Part shown: positions 9,542-18,201 of the stretch, piece by piece
How positions within the stretch are numbered: the stretch's first letter is position 1
Layout of the letters: every line of letters starts with the position of its first letter
Origin: JAJTGZ01 sp964403525
GTDB taxonomy: Bacteria; Planctomycetota; Phycisphaerae; Phycisphaerales; UBA1924
DNA: 64,000 nt
Reading direction: 5' to 3'
Assembly (NCBI GenBank): GCA_964403525.1
Contig: CAYOGE010000009.1
Location: 31,601 to 95,600 of the forward strand
Notes under the pieces: generated by a model
The model's database searches: none
What the model saw: only the letters and a program-made list of their open reading frames with translations
Told to the model about the DNA's origin: nothing
Translations under genes and position numbers: made by a program

Positions 9542-9979
9542 TTACTTGCCGACGGTGCCGCGGAGGCGCATCAACAGGTCCGCCGCGTCTTCGGGGCTCT
9601 GGTTCCCCTTGAGCTTCGCGGGGTCAAAGCCCCACACCGGGCTGGTCGGGTCGGGGTCAACGCCCGGCCCGTAGCGCGGGATGACGTGCCAGTGCACGTG
9701 CGACACCTGGTTCCCAAGGCACTCGTAGTTGACCCGCGACGCCTGGCAGACCGCGCGCACCGCGTTGCCCACCAGCGCCACCTCACGGAAGAGTGCCATC
9801 TGCTCGTCAACGGAAAGGTCGGCCAGGTGCTCCTCGTGGCGCTTGAGGATCAGCACGCACCAGCCGGGCAGGCCCTGGTTGTCACCCAGCACCACCAGCG
9901 TGCGGCGCATGTCCGCCACCACGCGCGGGTGCTTGCCGGACTTGGCGAGATCGATCTGCTGACAGAGCGGGCAACTCAT
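9542..9979 (-). CDS. HIT-family nucleotide hydrolase/transferase
   Basis: The product is 145 residues. It begins MSCPLCQQIDL, in the style of HIT proteins with an N-terminal Cys pair, and carries the histidine triad in QVSHVHWHVIPRY near residue 95, plus GWCVLILKRH upstream. HIT enzymes cleave or transfer nucleoside monophosphates from substrates such as ApnA or adenylylated compounds, with the central His as nucleophile. The exact substrate is not decidable from sequence. Confidence 0.9.
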   Translation of the reverse strand: MSCPLCQQIDLAKSGKHPRVVADMRRTLVVLGDNQGLPGWCVLILKRHEEHLADLSVDEQMALFREVALVGNAVRAVCQASRVNYECLGNQVSHVHWHVIPRYGPGVDPDPTSPVWGFDPAKLKGNQSPEDAADLLMRLRGTVGK

Positions 9980-10105
9980 TCCGGTCTAAGCCTACCACAC
10001 CATCAAAGCCCGTGCGGGCAGAATCCCGGCGCGGGCGACGCAACCACCACCCCAAGGTGGCCCGATCCGCGCAGTTTTCGCCTGTACATCCGGTTAAACC
10101 GGCGA

Positions 10106-10792
10106 TCAGATCGCGCCCATGTCAACGGTGTTGACCACCAGACCGTCGCGTCCGAGAACCAGCACGTCGGCGATCTGGAGCGCCTCGGCGAAGCTCTCGC
10201 GTGCCTTGTCAGGGTTCGCACACCCAGTCAGCACCATCCGCCGGCGCAGGTGTTCCACCGTCGCGATCGCGTCGCCGCAGATCAGCGTCGTCAACTCCGG
10301 CTCCTCGACCAGCACGCCCGTCGTGCCCGGTGTGAGGCCCGGCAGCGGGAAGACGTCAACACGGTCGGCCAGCGCCTCGGGGGCTTCCTCGCAGCGGTGC
10401 AGCACCTCGACCTGCCGCTTGAAGACCTCCACCGCCTCGGCCTCGCCGTCGTCGTTCGCCTTCTTGAGCTGCTGGATCAGCGGCAGGCCCACGCCCTCGC
10501 GCTCCGCTTTGGAGATCCACCACGTCGCCCCCTTGAACGCGCCGATCCCCCGGTGCGTGTCGGGGTGGAAGCTCGTCAGGAAGACGTGCGTCACGCGCTC
10601 GGGCGGGATGTTGGCGCGCTCCATCAGGCGCGCGGCGATCATCTGCTCGGGGAGGCCCGGGTCGACCAGCAGCGTCACGTCTCCGCTGCGAACCAGCGTG
10701 CAGGTGCTGTGACCCGTGCGCACCGGCGCCCGCTCGCCCCAGAGCGGGTGCGCAGACAGCGTGCCGATCGAGATGATGCGAACGTCCAGCAT
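10106..10792 (-). CDS. Metallo-beta-lactamase-fold hydrolase
   Basis: The product is 228 residues. The MBL pattern is visible as VTLLVDPGLPEQ, THVFLTSFHPDTHRG (the HxHxDH region), LPGLTPGTTGVLV and LICGDAIATVEHLRR. The first metal-binding stretch reads S-F-H-P-D-T-H, so the first His of the canonical motif is replaced by Ser while the second His, the Asp and a displaced His are kept. Metal binding may be altered. It starts directly after the coaD stop, so the two are co-transcribed. Confidence 0.82.
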   Translation of the reverse strand: MLDVRIISIGTLSAHPLWGERAPVRTGHSTCTLVRSGDVTLLVDPGLPEQMIAARLMERANIPPERVTHVFLTSFHPDTHRGIGAFKGATWWISKAEREGVGLPLIQQLKKANDDGEAEAVEVFKRQVEVLHRCEEAPEALADRVDVFPLPGLTPGTTGVLVEEPELTTLICGDAIATVEHLRRRMVLTGCANPDKARESFAEALQIADVLVLGRDGLVVNTVDMGAI

Positions 10793-11404
10793 TCAGTTCT
10801 CCGCCGCGCCGTCGCGTGCCGCCAGGATGCGCCCAAGCGCCGGGTGACCAGACGCCTTCTTTGCACGCAGCGCGCGCACAACCTCCGGCGGCACCATCGT
10901 CTTCAGCGGCCTGAGGTCGTGGCCGAGCGCGGTCAGCTGCTTGATCAGGCTGCTTGAGGTGTAGGAGAAGTTCTGACCCGCCACCACAAACGCCGTCTCC
11001 AGCCCGGCGATCTCGCGGTTGGTCAGCGCCTGCTGAACCTCGTTCTGCAGGTCCGACAGGTTGCGGATGCCGCGCAGCAGCGCCGTCGCGCCGGCGCTGC
11101 GGGCAAAGTCGACCGTCAGCCCGCTGAACCCCTCCACGCGCACCTTCGCCCCCGGCTCCTCGGCCACCAGCCCGGCGATCTCGCGCTTGACCATCGCCAC
11201 ACGCTCTTCAAGCGTGAAGAGCTCGTCCTTGCTGGGGTTCCGGCCCACCGCCACCACAAGCTCGTCGAACAAACGCCGTCCACGACGGATCACGTCCAGA
11301 TGCCCATAGGTCAGCGGATCAAACGATCCCGGGAAGATGGCAACGTGCCGCAGAGGCCGGGCCGCCTTGCGCGCACGAGAACGGGAGGGCGGGGTGGTGG
11401 CCAT
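10793..11404 (-). CDS. coaD: Phosphopantetheine adenylyltransferase
   Basis: The product is 203 residues, with about 20 extra basic residues before the usual start. It catalyses 4'-phosphopantetheine plus ATP to dephospho-CoA, the penultimate step of CoA synthesis in the cytoplasm. Signature motifs are present: FPGSFDPLTYGHLDVIRRG with the nucleotide-binding T/HxGH-type element, VAVGRNPSK, LLRGIRNLSDLQNE, and YTSSSLIKQL at the C-terminal end. The stop abuts the ATG of the MBL-fold gene. Confidence 0.95.
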   Translation of the reverse strand: MATTPPSRSRARKAARPLRHVAIFPGSFDPLTYGHLDVIRRGRRLFDELVVAVGRNPSKDELFTLEERVAMVKREIAGLVAEEPGAKVRVEGFSGLTVDFARSAGATALLRGIRNLSDLQNEVQQALTNREIAGLETAFVVAGQNFSYTSSSLIKQLTALGHDLRPLKTMVPPEVVRALRAKKASGHPALGRILAARDGAAEN

Positions 11405-11544
11405 TGGGGACGATCATAAGCGTCGCTCGGGCACCGGCCGTGTCCGTTAGCCGCCGTGCCGGGTAAGAACGCATTGATCTTGCGGGGCAATGCCGCGCGC
11501 CCACCCACACTTCTGAAGCCCCCACATCCCCACCGAGCACAACC

Positions 11545-13587
11545 ATGAACCTCCCCCACACGCCGCGCCTCGCCGCCGCCCTCGCCCTTTCCCTCGCCGC
11601 AGGCACCCTGCACGCCCAGACCCTCACGCGCGTCAGCACCAACTACGCGGGCACCGAGCTGCCCAGCGGCGGCAACTCCGCGGTGATCAACGCCGCCGGC
11701 ACGCGCGTGCTCTTTGCCAGCAGCAACACCAACACCCTCGCGTTCAACGTCTTCGGCTACCCCGCCGCGCGCAGCAGCACCAACGTCTACCTCAAGAGCC
11801 TCACCGGCAACAGCGTTGACCTCGTCTCGTGGATGGGCTCCTTCAGCCAGCCCCCCCAGCTCGGCGCCGAGCCGCTGGCGATCAACCTCAACGGCAACTC
11901 CTCCGCCAGCAGCATCGGCGCCAACGGGCGCGTCGCCTTCCAGTGCTTCGGCGACCAGTCGTACATGACCGGCCTGAACGGCGTCAGCGCCGCCTGCCTC
12001 CCCGGCAGCGGCACCAACGGCTACACCTACGTCTACACCGGCGGCGGCATCCGCAACGATGCGCACGAGGGGTGGAACGGCTCTCCCTGCTCGGGCGTCT
12101 TCATCAACGCATCGATGAACGACCCGTGCATCAGCCCCGAGGGGACGCTCGTCGCCTTCTCAACAACCAGCAACGTGCCAGGCCTGAACACCTCAAACGG
12201 CACAAACTCAGACACCAACGGCGTCGCCGACGTCTACATCAAGAACCTCTCCACCAACGCCTTCACCAAGATCAGCCAGGCGGGCAACGCCCTCTCGGGC
12301 TATGTCGAGTCCAACGGCGCCAGCCGCCGGCCCTCGGTCGGCAGCAACGCCACCTACGTCGCCTTCGAGAGCGACGCCACCAACCTCGGCGGCACAGACA
12401 ACAACGGCACCGGCCCGGACATCTTCGTCCGCGACGCCTCCAGCCTCTTCCCCTACACCGAGCGCGTCAGCGTCGCCAGCGGCGTCAACGGCGTCTCGGG
12501 CAACGCCGACAGCACGTCGCCCTCAATGTCCGCCAACGGGCGCTACGTCGCCTTCCTCTCCAACGCAACCAACCTCGTGGCCAACGGGGCGAGCGCCAAC
12601 CGCCAGGTCTACCTCCGCGACCGCACCGCCGACACCACCGTGATGGTCAGCCGCGGCTACGACGGCCTCCCCGCCGGTGCCGCCTGCTCGGGCCCGCGCA
12701 TCAGCGAGGACGGCAACTGGATCGTCTACCACACCGCCGCCAACAACATCGTCCGCGGCGATACCAACGGGTTCAGCGACACGTTCATCTACTCCGTCGC
12801 CAACGGCACAACGCGCCGCGTCAGCATCAACACGCCCAACTTCTCGAGCACCACCGCCTTCCAGGGCAACAACAACAGCTTCGCCGGCACCCCTTCGAAC
12901 ACGCTCGCGGGCGGGAGCGTCAAGGTCGCCTTCGACTCCACCGCAACCAACCTGATCGTCGGCGACACCAACACCCACACCGACGTCTTCGTCCGCACCT
13001 TCCCCGCCGTGCCCGCCAACGACCTGTGCCCCAACGCCGCAAGCGCCAGCCCCGGCGTGCTCTACGCCGGCAGCACCGCAGGTGCCGACATCGACGGCAC
13101 CGCCGCGTGCGGCAGCTCGGCCGGCGCGCCCGACGTCTGGTACACCACAACCGCCGACCGCACCGGCAACATCGTCGCCACGACCGCCGGCTCGGCGTAC
13201 GACACCGTCCTCTCCGCCACGCTCGGGTGCGCCGGCGCAGAGATCGCCTGCAACGACGACACGAACGGGCTCACCTCGCGCATCAGCTTCGGCGTCACAA
13301 CCGGCCAGAACATCCGCTTCCGCGTCAGCGGCTACAACGGCAACTCCGGCACCTACCAGTTCACGTTCAACTACTCCTGCGGCGCTGCCGACCTCGGCTC
13401 GCAGGGCGGCGTGCCCGGACCAGACGGTATCTTGAACAACAACGACTTTGTCGTCTTCATCGACTACTTCTTCACCAGCAACCCTCTCGCCGACGTCGGC
13501 ACCACCGGGGGCGTCGCCGGCAGCGACGGGCAGTTCGACAACAACGACTTCGTCGTCTTCATTGACCGCTTCTTCGCCGGTTGCTGA
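11545..13587 (+). CDS. GC-type dockerin protein with PD40-like beta-propeller repeats
   Basis: The product is 680 residues. A Sec signal peptide (1 to about 24, ending LHAQ) precedes repeated segments of the form VAFxSxATNL (for example VAFESDATNL, VAFLSNATNL, VAFDSTATNL), typical of TolB/PD40 beta-propellers, to about residue 490. A domain with paired Cys follows (NDLCPNAA, ACGSSAG, GCAGAEIACND). The last about 70 residues are the GC-type dockerin: two copies of D-GxxGG-xGxDG-NNNDFVVFIDxFF ending in FFAGC. It is presumably exported and attached to the surface through the dockerin. First of five such genes in a row. Confidence 0.88.
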   Translation: MNLPHTPRLAAALALSLAAGTLHAQTLTRVSTNYAGTELPSGGNSAVINAAGTRVLFASSNTNTLAFNVFGYPAARSSTNVYLKSLTGNSVDLVSWMGSFSQPPQLGAEPLAINLNGNSSASSIGANGRVAFQCFGDQSYMTGLNGVSAACLPGSGTNGYTYVYTGGGIRNDAHEGWNGSPCSGVFINASMNDPCISPEGTLVAFSTTSNVPGLNTSNGTNSDTNGVADVYIKNLSTNAFTKISQAGNALSGYVESNGASRRPSVGSNATYVAFESDATNLGGTDNNGTGPDIFVRDASSLFPYTERVSVASGVNGVSGNADSTSPSMSANGRYVAFLSNATNLVANGASANRQVYLRDRTADTTVMVSRGYDGLPAGAACSGPRISEDGNWIVYHTAANNIVRGDTNGFSDTFIYSVANGTTRRVSINTPNFSSTTAFQGNNNSFAGTPSNTLAGGSVKVAFDSTATNLIVGDTNTHTDVFVRTFPAVPANDLCPNAASASPGVLYAGSTAGADIDGTAACGSSAGAPDVWYTTTADRTGNIVATTAGSAYDTVLSATLGCAGAEIACNDDTNGLTSRISFGVTTGQNIRFRVSGYNGNSGTYQFTFNYSCGAADLGSQGGVPGPDGILNNNDFVVFIDYFFTSNPLADVGTTGGVAGSDGQFDNNDFVVFIDRFFAGC

Positions 13588-13631
13588 ACCGGGCCGCGTT
13601 CCCTCTCCCCCATCACCTCCTGCATCAACCA

Positions 13632-13658
13632 AAGGGGCGGCCCACGAGGCCGCCCCTT
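13632..13658 (+). terminator. Hairpin terminator after the first dockerin gene
   Basis: AAGGGGCGGC and GCCGCCCCTT form a 10-bp stem with a seven-base loop about 45 bases after the stop. The T-run is short (TTGTCTATT). Confidence 0.6.
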
Positions 13659-13794
13659 GTCTATTCGCTCGCCAGTCCTTTCGTCGTCGGTTCGGGTATT
13701 GAGCCGGTTTTCACTGCGGTTCAATCTCAATTCCTTGCCATCTCCTTCAGATCGGGCACACTGAAGGTCTACCCAACAGCTAGGAGCCACCAAG

Positions 13795-15504
13795 ATGTTC
13801 ATCCGCACCGCCATCGCCTCCGCCGCCTGCCTCGTCTTCGCCGGCGCTGCGCACGCCCAGTTCTCCGTCCGTGCCGTATCGACGCTCCGCTGGGGCTCAA
13901 GCAGCGGCTCGGTCGGCCTTGCAAGCGCAACCCTCGAAGACTTTGAAGACACCGCGCTCGCCCCCGGCCTGTCGATCCTCTGGTACGCGCCGGCCGGAAA
14001 CATCGGGCCCGTCACGTCGCTCCCACAGACCTTCGCCTGCGCCACCGGCGACCCGTTCGGCACGGCCTTCAGCAGCGGCGCCTGGGACGGCACCCACGGC
14101 CTGGTCTCCGCACGCGGCAACCAGACGTACAGCTACAGCGCTTCGCAGAACTGGGGCGACGTCGAACTCCAGTTCGCAACGCCGCAGAAGGCCGTCGGCT
14201 TCAGCCTCCAGCAGGCCGACGCCGAGGTGAGCCTCGTCATCAACGGCGTCGCTGTCGGCGGGCTCGCCTCGCTCACCGGGGCATCCATGAACGGCGGACG
14301 GATCGCCTACTTCGTCGTGACCGCCGGCGGCAGCGACTCGATCTCAACCCTCAAGCTCGACAACACCGCCGGAGATGGCTTCGTCATCGACATGCTCCTG
14401 TTCTCCCCCAACCCACCGCCGGAAATCAGCGTCACCGGCTTCGCCCCTGGGACATGGCCGCGCCCAGACAACGAGCTCGGCATCACGCCCGTCGCGACCG
14501 AGGACTTTGAAGACACCGCGCTCGTCGAAGGTCTGCTGGTCGGCTGGGAGTCACCCGCTGGGACAACCCCCCCGGCCCCGACACTGCCGCAGACGTTTGA
14601 CCCCGTCACGCAGGACCCCTTCGGCGACGCGTTCGAGGCCGGCACGTGGGACGGCTCACGCTGCATCATCAACACGCGCGACAACGCCTCGCACGCGTAC
14701 GCCGGCACGGGCGAATGGGGCGACGTCATCCTCCGCCTCAGCCCGCCCCGCCAGTCGGTCGCCTTCAGCTTCGAACAGGCCGAGGACCAGGTCCGCCTCG
14801 TCGTCAACGGTCGCGATGTCGGCAGCCTGCTCTCGCTCGCGGGCCTCTCAACGGCGGTCGGCCGACAGGGCTTCATCCGCATCGACACGCCCTGCGGCGG
14901 CACACCCATCAGCGAGGTCCGACTCAACAACAGCCGATACCCCAGCGGCGGAGACGGCTTTGCGATCGACCACCTCATGTTCGGCTCGCCCATCAGCTTC
15001 CCGACCGGCCCGGCCGACGCCGCCCTCTGCAACGGCGCTCCCGCACCGTTCGCCGTCACCACCACAGGGCCGGGGCCCTTCACCTACCAGTGGCAGATCG
15101 AGACCGCGCCCGGCGTCTGGATGACCCTCGGCAACGATCCCGGGCCGCTCCCCGGCGGGGGCGCCGCCTACGCGGCGCCGATCAACTCGCCAACGGTGCA
15201 CATCGGCGTGCTCAACCGCGACGGGCCCTTCAACGTCCGCGCCGTCGCATCAAGCGCGTGCGCCAGCGCCAACAGCCGGCCCGCACGCCTCTTCGTCAAC
15301 CCCGCCGACCTCGGCGCCACCGGCGGAGTGCCCGGGCGCGACGGCGTTTATGACAACAACGACTTCGTCGTCTTCATCGACTTCTTCTTCAACCACGACC
15401 CCCGCGCAGACCTCGGCCGCACGGGCGGCGTCTTCGGGCACGACGACGCGTGGGACAACAACGACTTCGTGGTCTTCATCGACCGCTTCTTCGCCGGCTG
15501 CTGA
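13795..15504 (+). CDS. GC-type dockerin protein with duplicated beta domain
   Basis: The product is 569 residues, with an AGGAG site before the ATG and a signal peptide ending AHAQ near residue 22. Two homologous halves (about 40-210 and 235-400) each open with EDFEDTAL and share PQTF, DPFGxAF and WDG motifs, so an internal duplication is clear. An Ig-like region (GPGPFTYQWQ) comes next, then the duplicated GC dockerin ending DRFFAGC. Domain function is unknown; the architecture suggests a surface adhesin or carbohydrate-binding protein. Confidence 0.87.
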   Translation: MFIRTAIASAACLVFAGAAHAQFSVRAVSTLRWGSSSGSVGLASATLEDFEDTALAPGLSILWYAPAGNIGPVTSLPQTFACATGDPFGTAFSSGAWDGTHGLVSARGNQTYSYSASQNWGDVELQFATPQKAVGFSLQQADAEVSLVINGVAVGGLASLTGASMNGGRIAYFVVTAGGSDSISTLKLDNTAGDGFVIDMLLFSPNPPPEISVTGFAPGTWPRPDNELGITPVATEDFEDTALVEGLLVGWESPAGTTPPAPTLPQTFDPVTQDPFGDAFEAGTWDGSRCIINTRDNASHAYAGTGEWGDVILRLSPPRQSVAFSFEQAEDQVRLVVNGRDVGSLLSLAGLSTAVGRQGFIRIDTPCGGTPISEVRLNNSRYPSGGDGFAIDHLMFGSPISFPTGPADAALCNGAPAPFAVTTTGPGPFTYQWQIETAPGVWMTLGNDPGPLPGGGAAYAAPINSPTVHIGVLNRDGPFNVRAVASSACASANSRPARLFVNPADLGATGGVPGRDGVYDNNDFVVFIDFFFNHDPRADLGRTGGVFGHDDAWDNNDFVVFIDRFFAGC

Positions 15505-15561
15505 CGCACGCCAACGCCAGCGGCTAACGTGTGATCACCACCCCCCACAGGAGGTCACGAC

Positions 15562-16365
15562 ATGCGCACCACCATCACCGGTCGTTCCGCTCTCGCCGCC
15601 GTCGCCGCGCTCGCCCTCGCCGGCACGCTCCCTGCACGCGCCGACACCCTCTTCCAGACCAACGACCCCGAGGGCGGCTTCTTCGGGTACATCGGCTTCG
15701 ACGTCTTCCCCGGCCAGTCCGTCGCGGCACGCTTCATGTCGCCCGCCGCGGCGACGCTCGACCAGGTCTCCATCTGGTTCATGAGCAACGACTTCGACGG
15801 CACCACACCCCAGACCGTCACGGTCTCGCTGCGGACAAACGCGGTCGGTGCCGGCGCGTTCACCTCCATCCCCAGCGAAACGATCCTCGAGTCCTGGACG
15901 ATGGACATCCCCGTCGTCGGCTGGAACCCCGCGCTCATCGGCTTCGCGTCCGTCGTTCACCCGGCGCTTCAGTCGGGTGCACAGTACTGGGTCGTCGCTG
16001 AATCAAGCGTCGCCGCGGGCAACAACCCGATCTGGGTATGGGCCTCAAGCGGCAACGAGTTCACCGCCACCACCGACGGGCCCGGCGCCCCGTGGGAGAG
16101 CGGCAGCGGGGCCGCCATCGGCCTCGTCGTCACCGGCACCCCCATCGCGCCCGCGTGCCCCGCCGACATCGGCACAACCGGAGGCGTCCCCGGCGGCGAC
16201 GGCACGCTCGACAACAACGACTTCATCGTCTTCATCGACTACTTCTTCAACAGCGACCCTCGCGCCGACCGCGGCACAACCGGCGGCGTCCCCGGCAGCG
16301 ACGGCCAGTTCGACAACAACGACTTCATCGTCTTCATCGATCAGTTCTTCGCCGGGTGCAACTGA
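15562..16365 (+). CDS. GC-type dockerin protein with single beta-sandwich
   Basis: The product is 267 residues. It has a strong AGGAGGT site seven bases before the ATG and a signal peptide to about residue 28 (LPARAD). The region 30-195 is a beta-sandwich of unrecognised family (QSVAARFMSPAAATLDQVSIWF). The dockerin occupies about 198-267 and ends FFAGCN. Its dockerin DNA is nearly identical to that of the next gene. Confidence 0.87.
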   Translation: MRTTITGRSALAAVAALALAGTLPARADTLFQTNDPEGGFFGYIGFDVFPGQSVAARFMSPAAATLDQVSIWFMSNDFDGTTPQTVTVSLRTNAVGAGAFTSIPSETILESWTMDIPVVGWNPALIGFASVVHPALQSGAQYWVVAESSVAAGNNPIWVWASSGNEFTATTDGPGAPWESGSGAAIGLVVTGTPIAPACPADIGTTGGVPGGDGTLDNNDFIVFIDYFFNSDPRADRGTTGGVPGSDGQFDNNDFIVFIDQFFAGCN

Positions 16366-16411
16366 CGCACGCCGATTGCCGCAAGGGCCGAGAAGGAAAC
16401 GCCCTCCAGAT

Positions 16412-16423
16412 CCCCCCCCCCCC
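16412..16423. repeat. C12 homopolymer
   Basis: A run of about 12 C lies between two dockerin genes, in the leader of the downstream one. It may vary in length through slippage. Confidence 0.7.
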
Positions 16424-16553
16424 ATTCCTTCTTTGCTCGCGCCGATCGCAGAACACTCCAAACCGCCGTGCGTATCGCATGATCGCTCCCACCGATCATG
16501 AACGCCGTGTACCGCCTCAGACAAATCGCCCAGATTACCACAGGAACCGCCCA

Positions 16554-17846
16554 ATGCCCGCGATCACCCGTCCCGCAGTGCTCCTCCTGGCCACGCTGCT
16601 CGCCCAGTCGGCGACGGCTCAGTCAATCGTCTACCTCTCCGCGGGCGCCAATGAGAACGTCGGCCCCGATCTGCTCCGTGTAAGCCGAGACGGCCGCTAC
16701 ACCATCGGGAGTGCGACCGCCGCACTCGGCAGCAACGGGTTCATCTACGACGTCACTACTGGAACAATGACAACCCTCCCCGGCAGCGCGAACACGTACG
16801 GGCTCTGCATCAACGCAAGCGGCTCGGTCATCGGCGGTGACTCCGGCGCCAGCGGCATCAGCCGCAACGGCGCCGCATGGACAGTCTCGGCGGGCACGGT
16901 CTCCCCCGCCGTCACCCTCAGCGACCTGGCCGGCGGCCTCACGCTCGCTCGCGCGCTGGCGACCAACGACACCGGAACACTCTTCGCCGGGTACGGGAGC
17001 GTCAGCGGCGCCATCCAGGCGTGCACCTGGACGTTCAACCCTGCCAGCGGCGTCGCGTCGGCGGCCACCAACATCTCAGGCAACCTCCCCGCCGATGCCA
17101 GCACATCAAAGCGTTCGCGCGTCGTCTCGATGAGCGGCAGCGGCAACGTGATGGCCGGCTACTACAGCCGCGCCTCCGGCAGCGACCGCGCGTTCGTCCG
17201 CATAAGCGGCGGCTACAGCGGGCTCGACGACCCTCAGGGTGACGCCGACACGTCTCAGGCGTTCGGCGTCAGCCGCGACGGATCAACAGTCGTCGGGTTC
17301 AGTGGCTTCGACGCCGTCGCCTGGCGCAACAACGCCGGCACCTATCTGCCGTCCGCGCTGCCCTCGCTCGCCGCGGGCTCGGTCGCCAACGCGGCCAACG
17401 CAGACGGCACGGTCATCGTCGGCGAATCGGGCAGCGCAGTCGTTTGGCGTGCGGGCGGCGCCCAGAGCCTCGCGAGCATCCTGACGAGCGCGGGCGTCAA
17501 CCTCCTCGGGCTCGAGCTCGTCTCCGCCACCGACGTCTCTGACGACGGGCGCACCGTTGTGGGCATCGCACACGACCCCGCGCCCAACGGCCTCGATTAC
17601 GGGTTTGTCGCCACACTTCCGCCCGCCGCGCCCACTTGCCCCGCCGACATCGGCACAACCGGAGGCGTCCCCGGCGGCGACGGCACGCTCGACAACAACG
17701 ACTTCATCGTCTTTATCGACTATTTCTTCAACAGCGACCCTCGCGCCGACCGCGGCACAACCGGCGGCGTCCCGGGCGCTGACGGGCAGTACGACAACAA
17801 CGACTTCATCGTGTTTATCGACCAGTTTTTCGCCGGATGCAACTGA
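16554..17846 (+). CDS. GC-type dockerin protein with HAF-like repeats
   Basis: The product is 430 residues. The ATG at 16554 is preceded by AGGA and followed by a signal peptide ending ATAQ (about residue 23); the open frame upstream is non-coding. The body shows repeated segments such as LRVSRDGRYTIGSATAA, FGVSRDGSTVVGFSG and ANADGTVIVGES, which match the 'HAF' extracellular repeat style of small propeller blades. The duplicated dockerin covers about 362-430 and ends FFAGCN. Probably surface exposed. Confidence 0.87.
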   Translation: MPAITRPAVLLLATLLAQSATAQSIVYLSAGANENVGPDLLRVSRDGRYTIGSATAALGSNGFIYDVTTGTMTTLPGSANTYGLCINASGSVIGGDSGASGISRNGAAWTVSAGTVSPAVTLSDLAGGLTLARALATNDTGTLFAGYGSVSGAIQACTWTFNPASGVASAATNISGNLPADASTSKRSRVVSMSGSGNVMAGYYSRASGSDRAFVRISGGYSGLDDPQGDADTSQAFGVSRDGSTVVGFSGFDAVAWRNNAGTYLPSALPSLAAGSVANAANADGTVIVGESGSAVVWRAGGAQSLASILTSAGVNLLGLELVSATDVSDDGRTVVGIAHDPAPNGLDYGFVATLPPAAPTCPADIGTTGGVPGGDGTLDNNDFIVFIDYFFNSDPRADRGTTGGVPGADGQYDNNDFIVFIDQFFAGCN

Positions 17847-18201
17847 GCCGGGACATAGGTAGCAGCCCATTCCAGTCCACACGGTTGCCCGAGCACAGCG
17901 CAAACCTGCCATTCTCCGCCCCAGCTGCCACACCTGGGCCCGCCTCAATCGGTGCACGCATCGTCCCGGCGTGCGTCTCGATTGCTACCAGGGGGGGGGG
18001 GGGGGGGGGGGGGGCGAATTGAGACGCGTTGAAACCGCAGTTTTGGACGGATCGCTCATCCGCAACAATCAAGGGCGGGGTGTCGTGCACCGTCTTCGCG
18101 GCTAGGGTCACACGTGGTTGACGACGGCCACCGGTGGGGTAGGCTGAATAGTGCTGGCCGGCGTGACCTGCCGGTACGCATGATTCAGAAAGGAGCCTGC
18201 C
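17847..18201. other. Intergenic region with a G24 tract
   Basis: This 355-base gap separates two dockerin genes and contains a 24-base G homopolymer. No coding frame is supported. The ribosome site AAGGAG of the next gene lies at its end. No promoter was recognised with confidence. Confidence 0.6.
17991..18014. repeat. G24 homopolymer
   Basis: Twenty-four consecutive G lie about 190 bases upstream of the dockerin gene at 18202. Such tracts mutate by slippage and can change promoter spacing; a sequencing or assembly artefact is also possible. Confidence 0.8.

Noticed and set aside
12523..13632. Gly/Val/Asp-rich long frame antisense to the first dockerin gene, with similar frames opposite other dockerin genes
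   Set aside because: The recurring EEVVDEDDEVVVV-like text is the complement of the dockerin FIVFIDYFF codons, not a new acidic repeat family.
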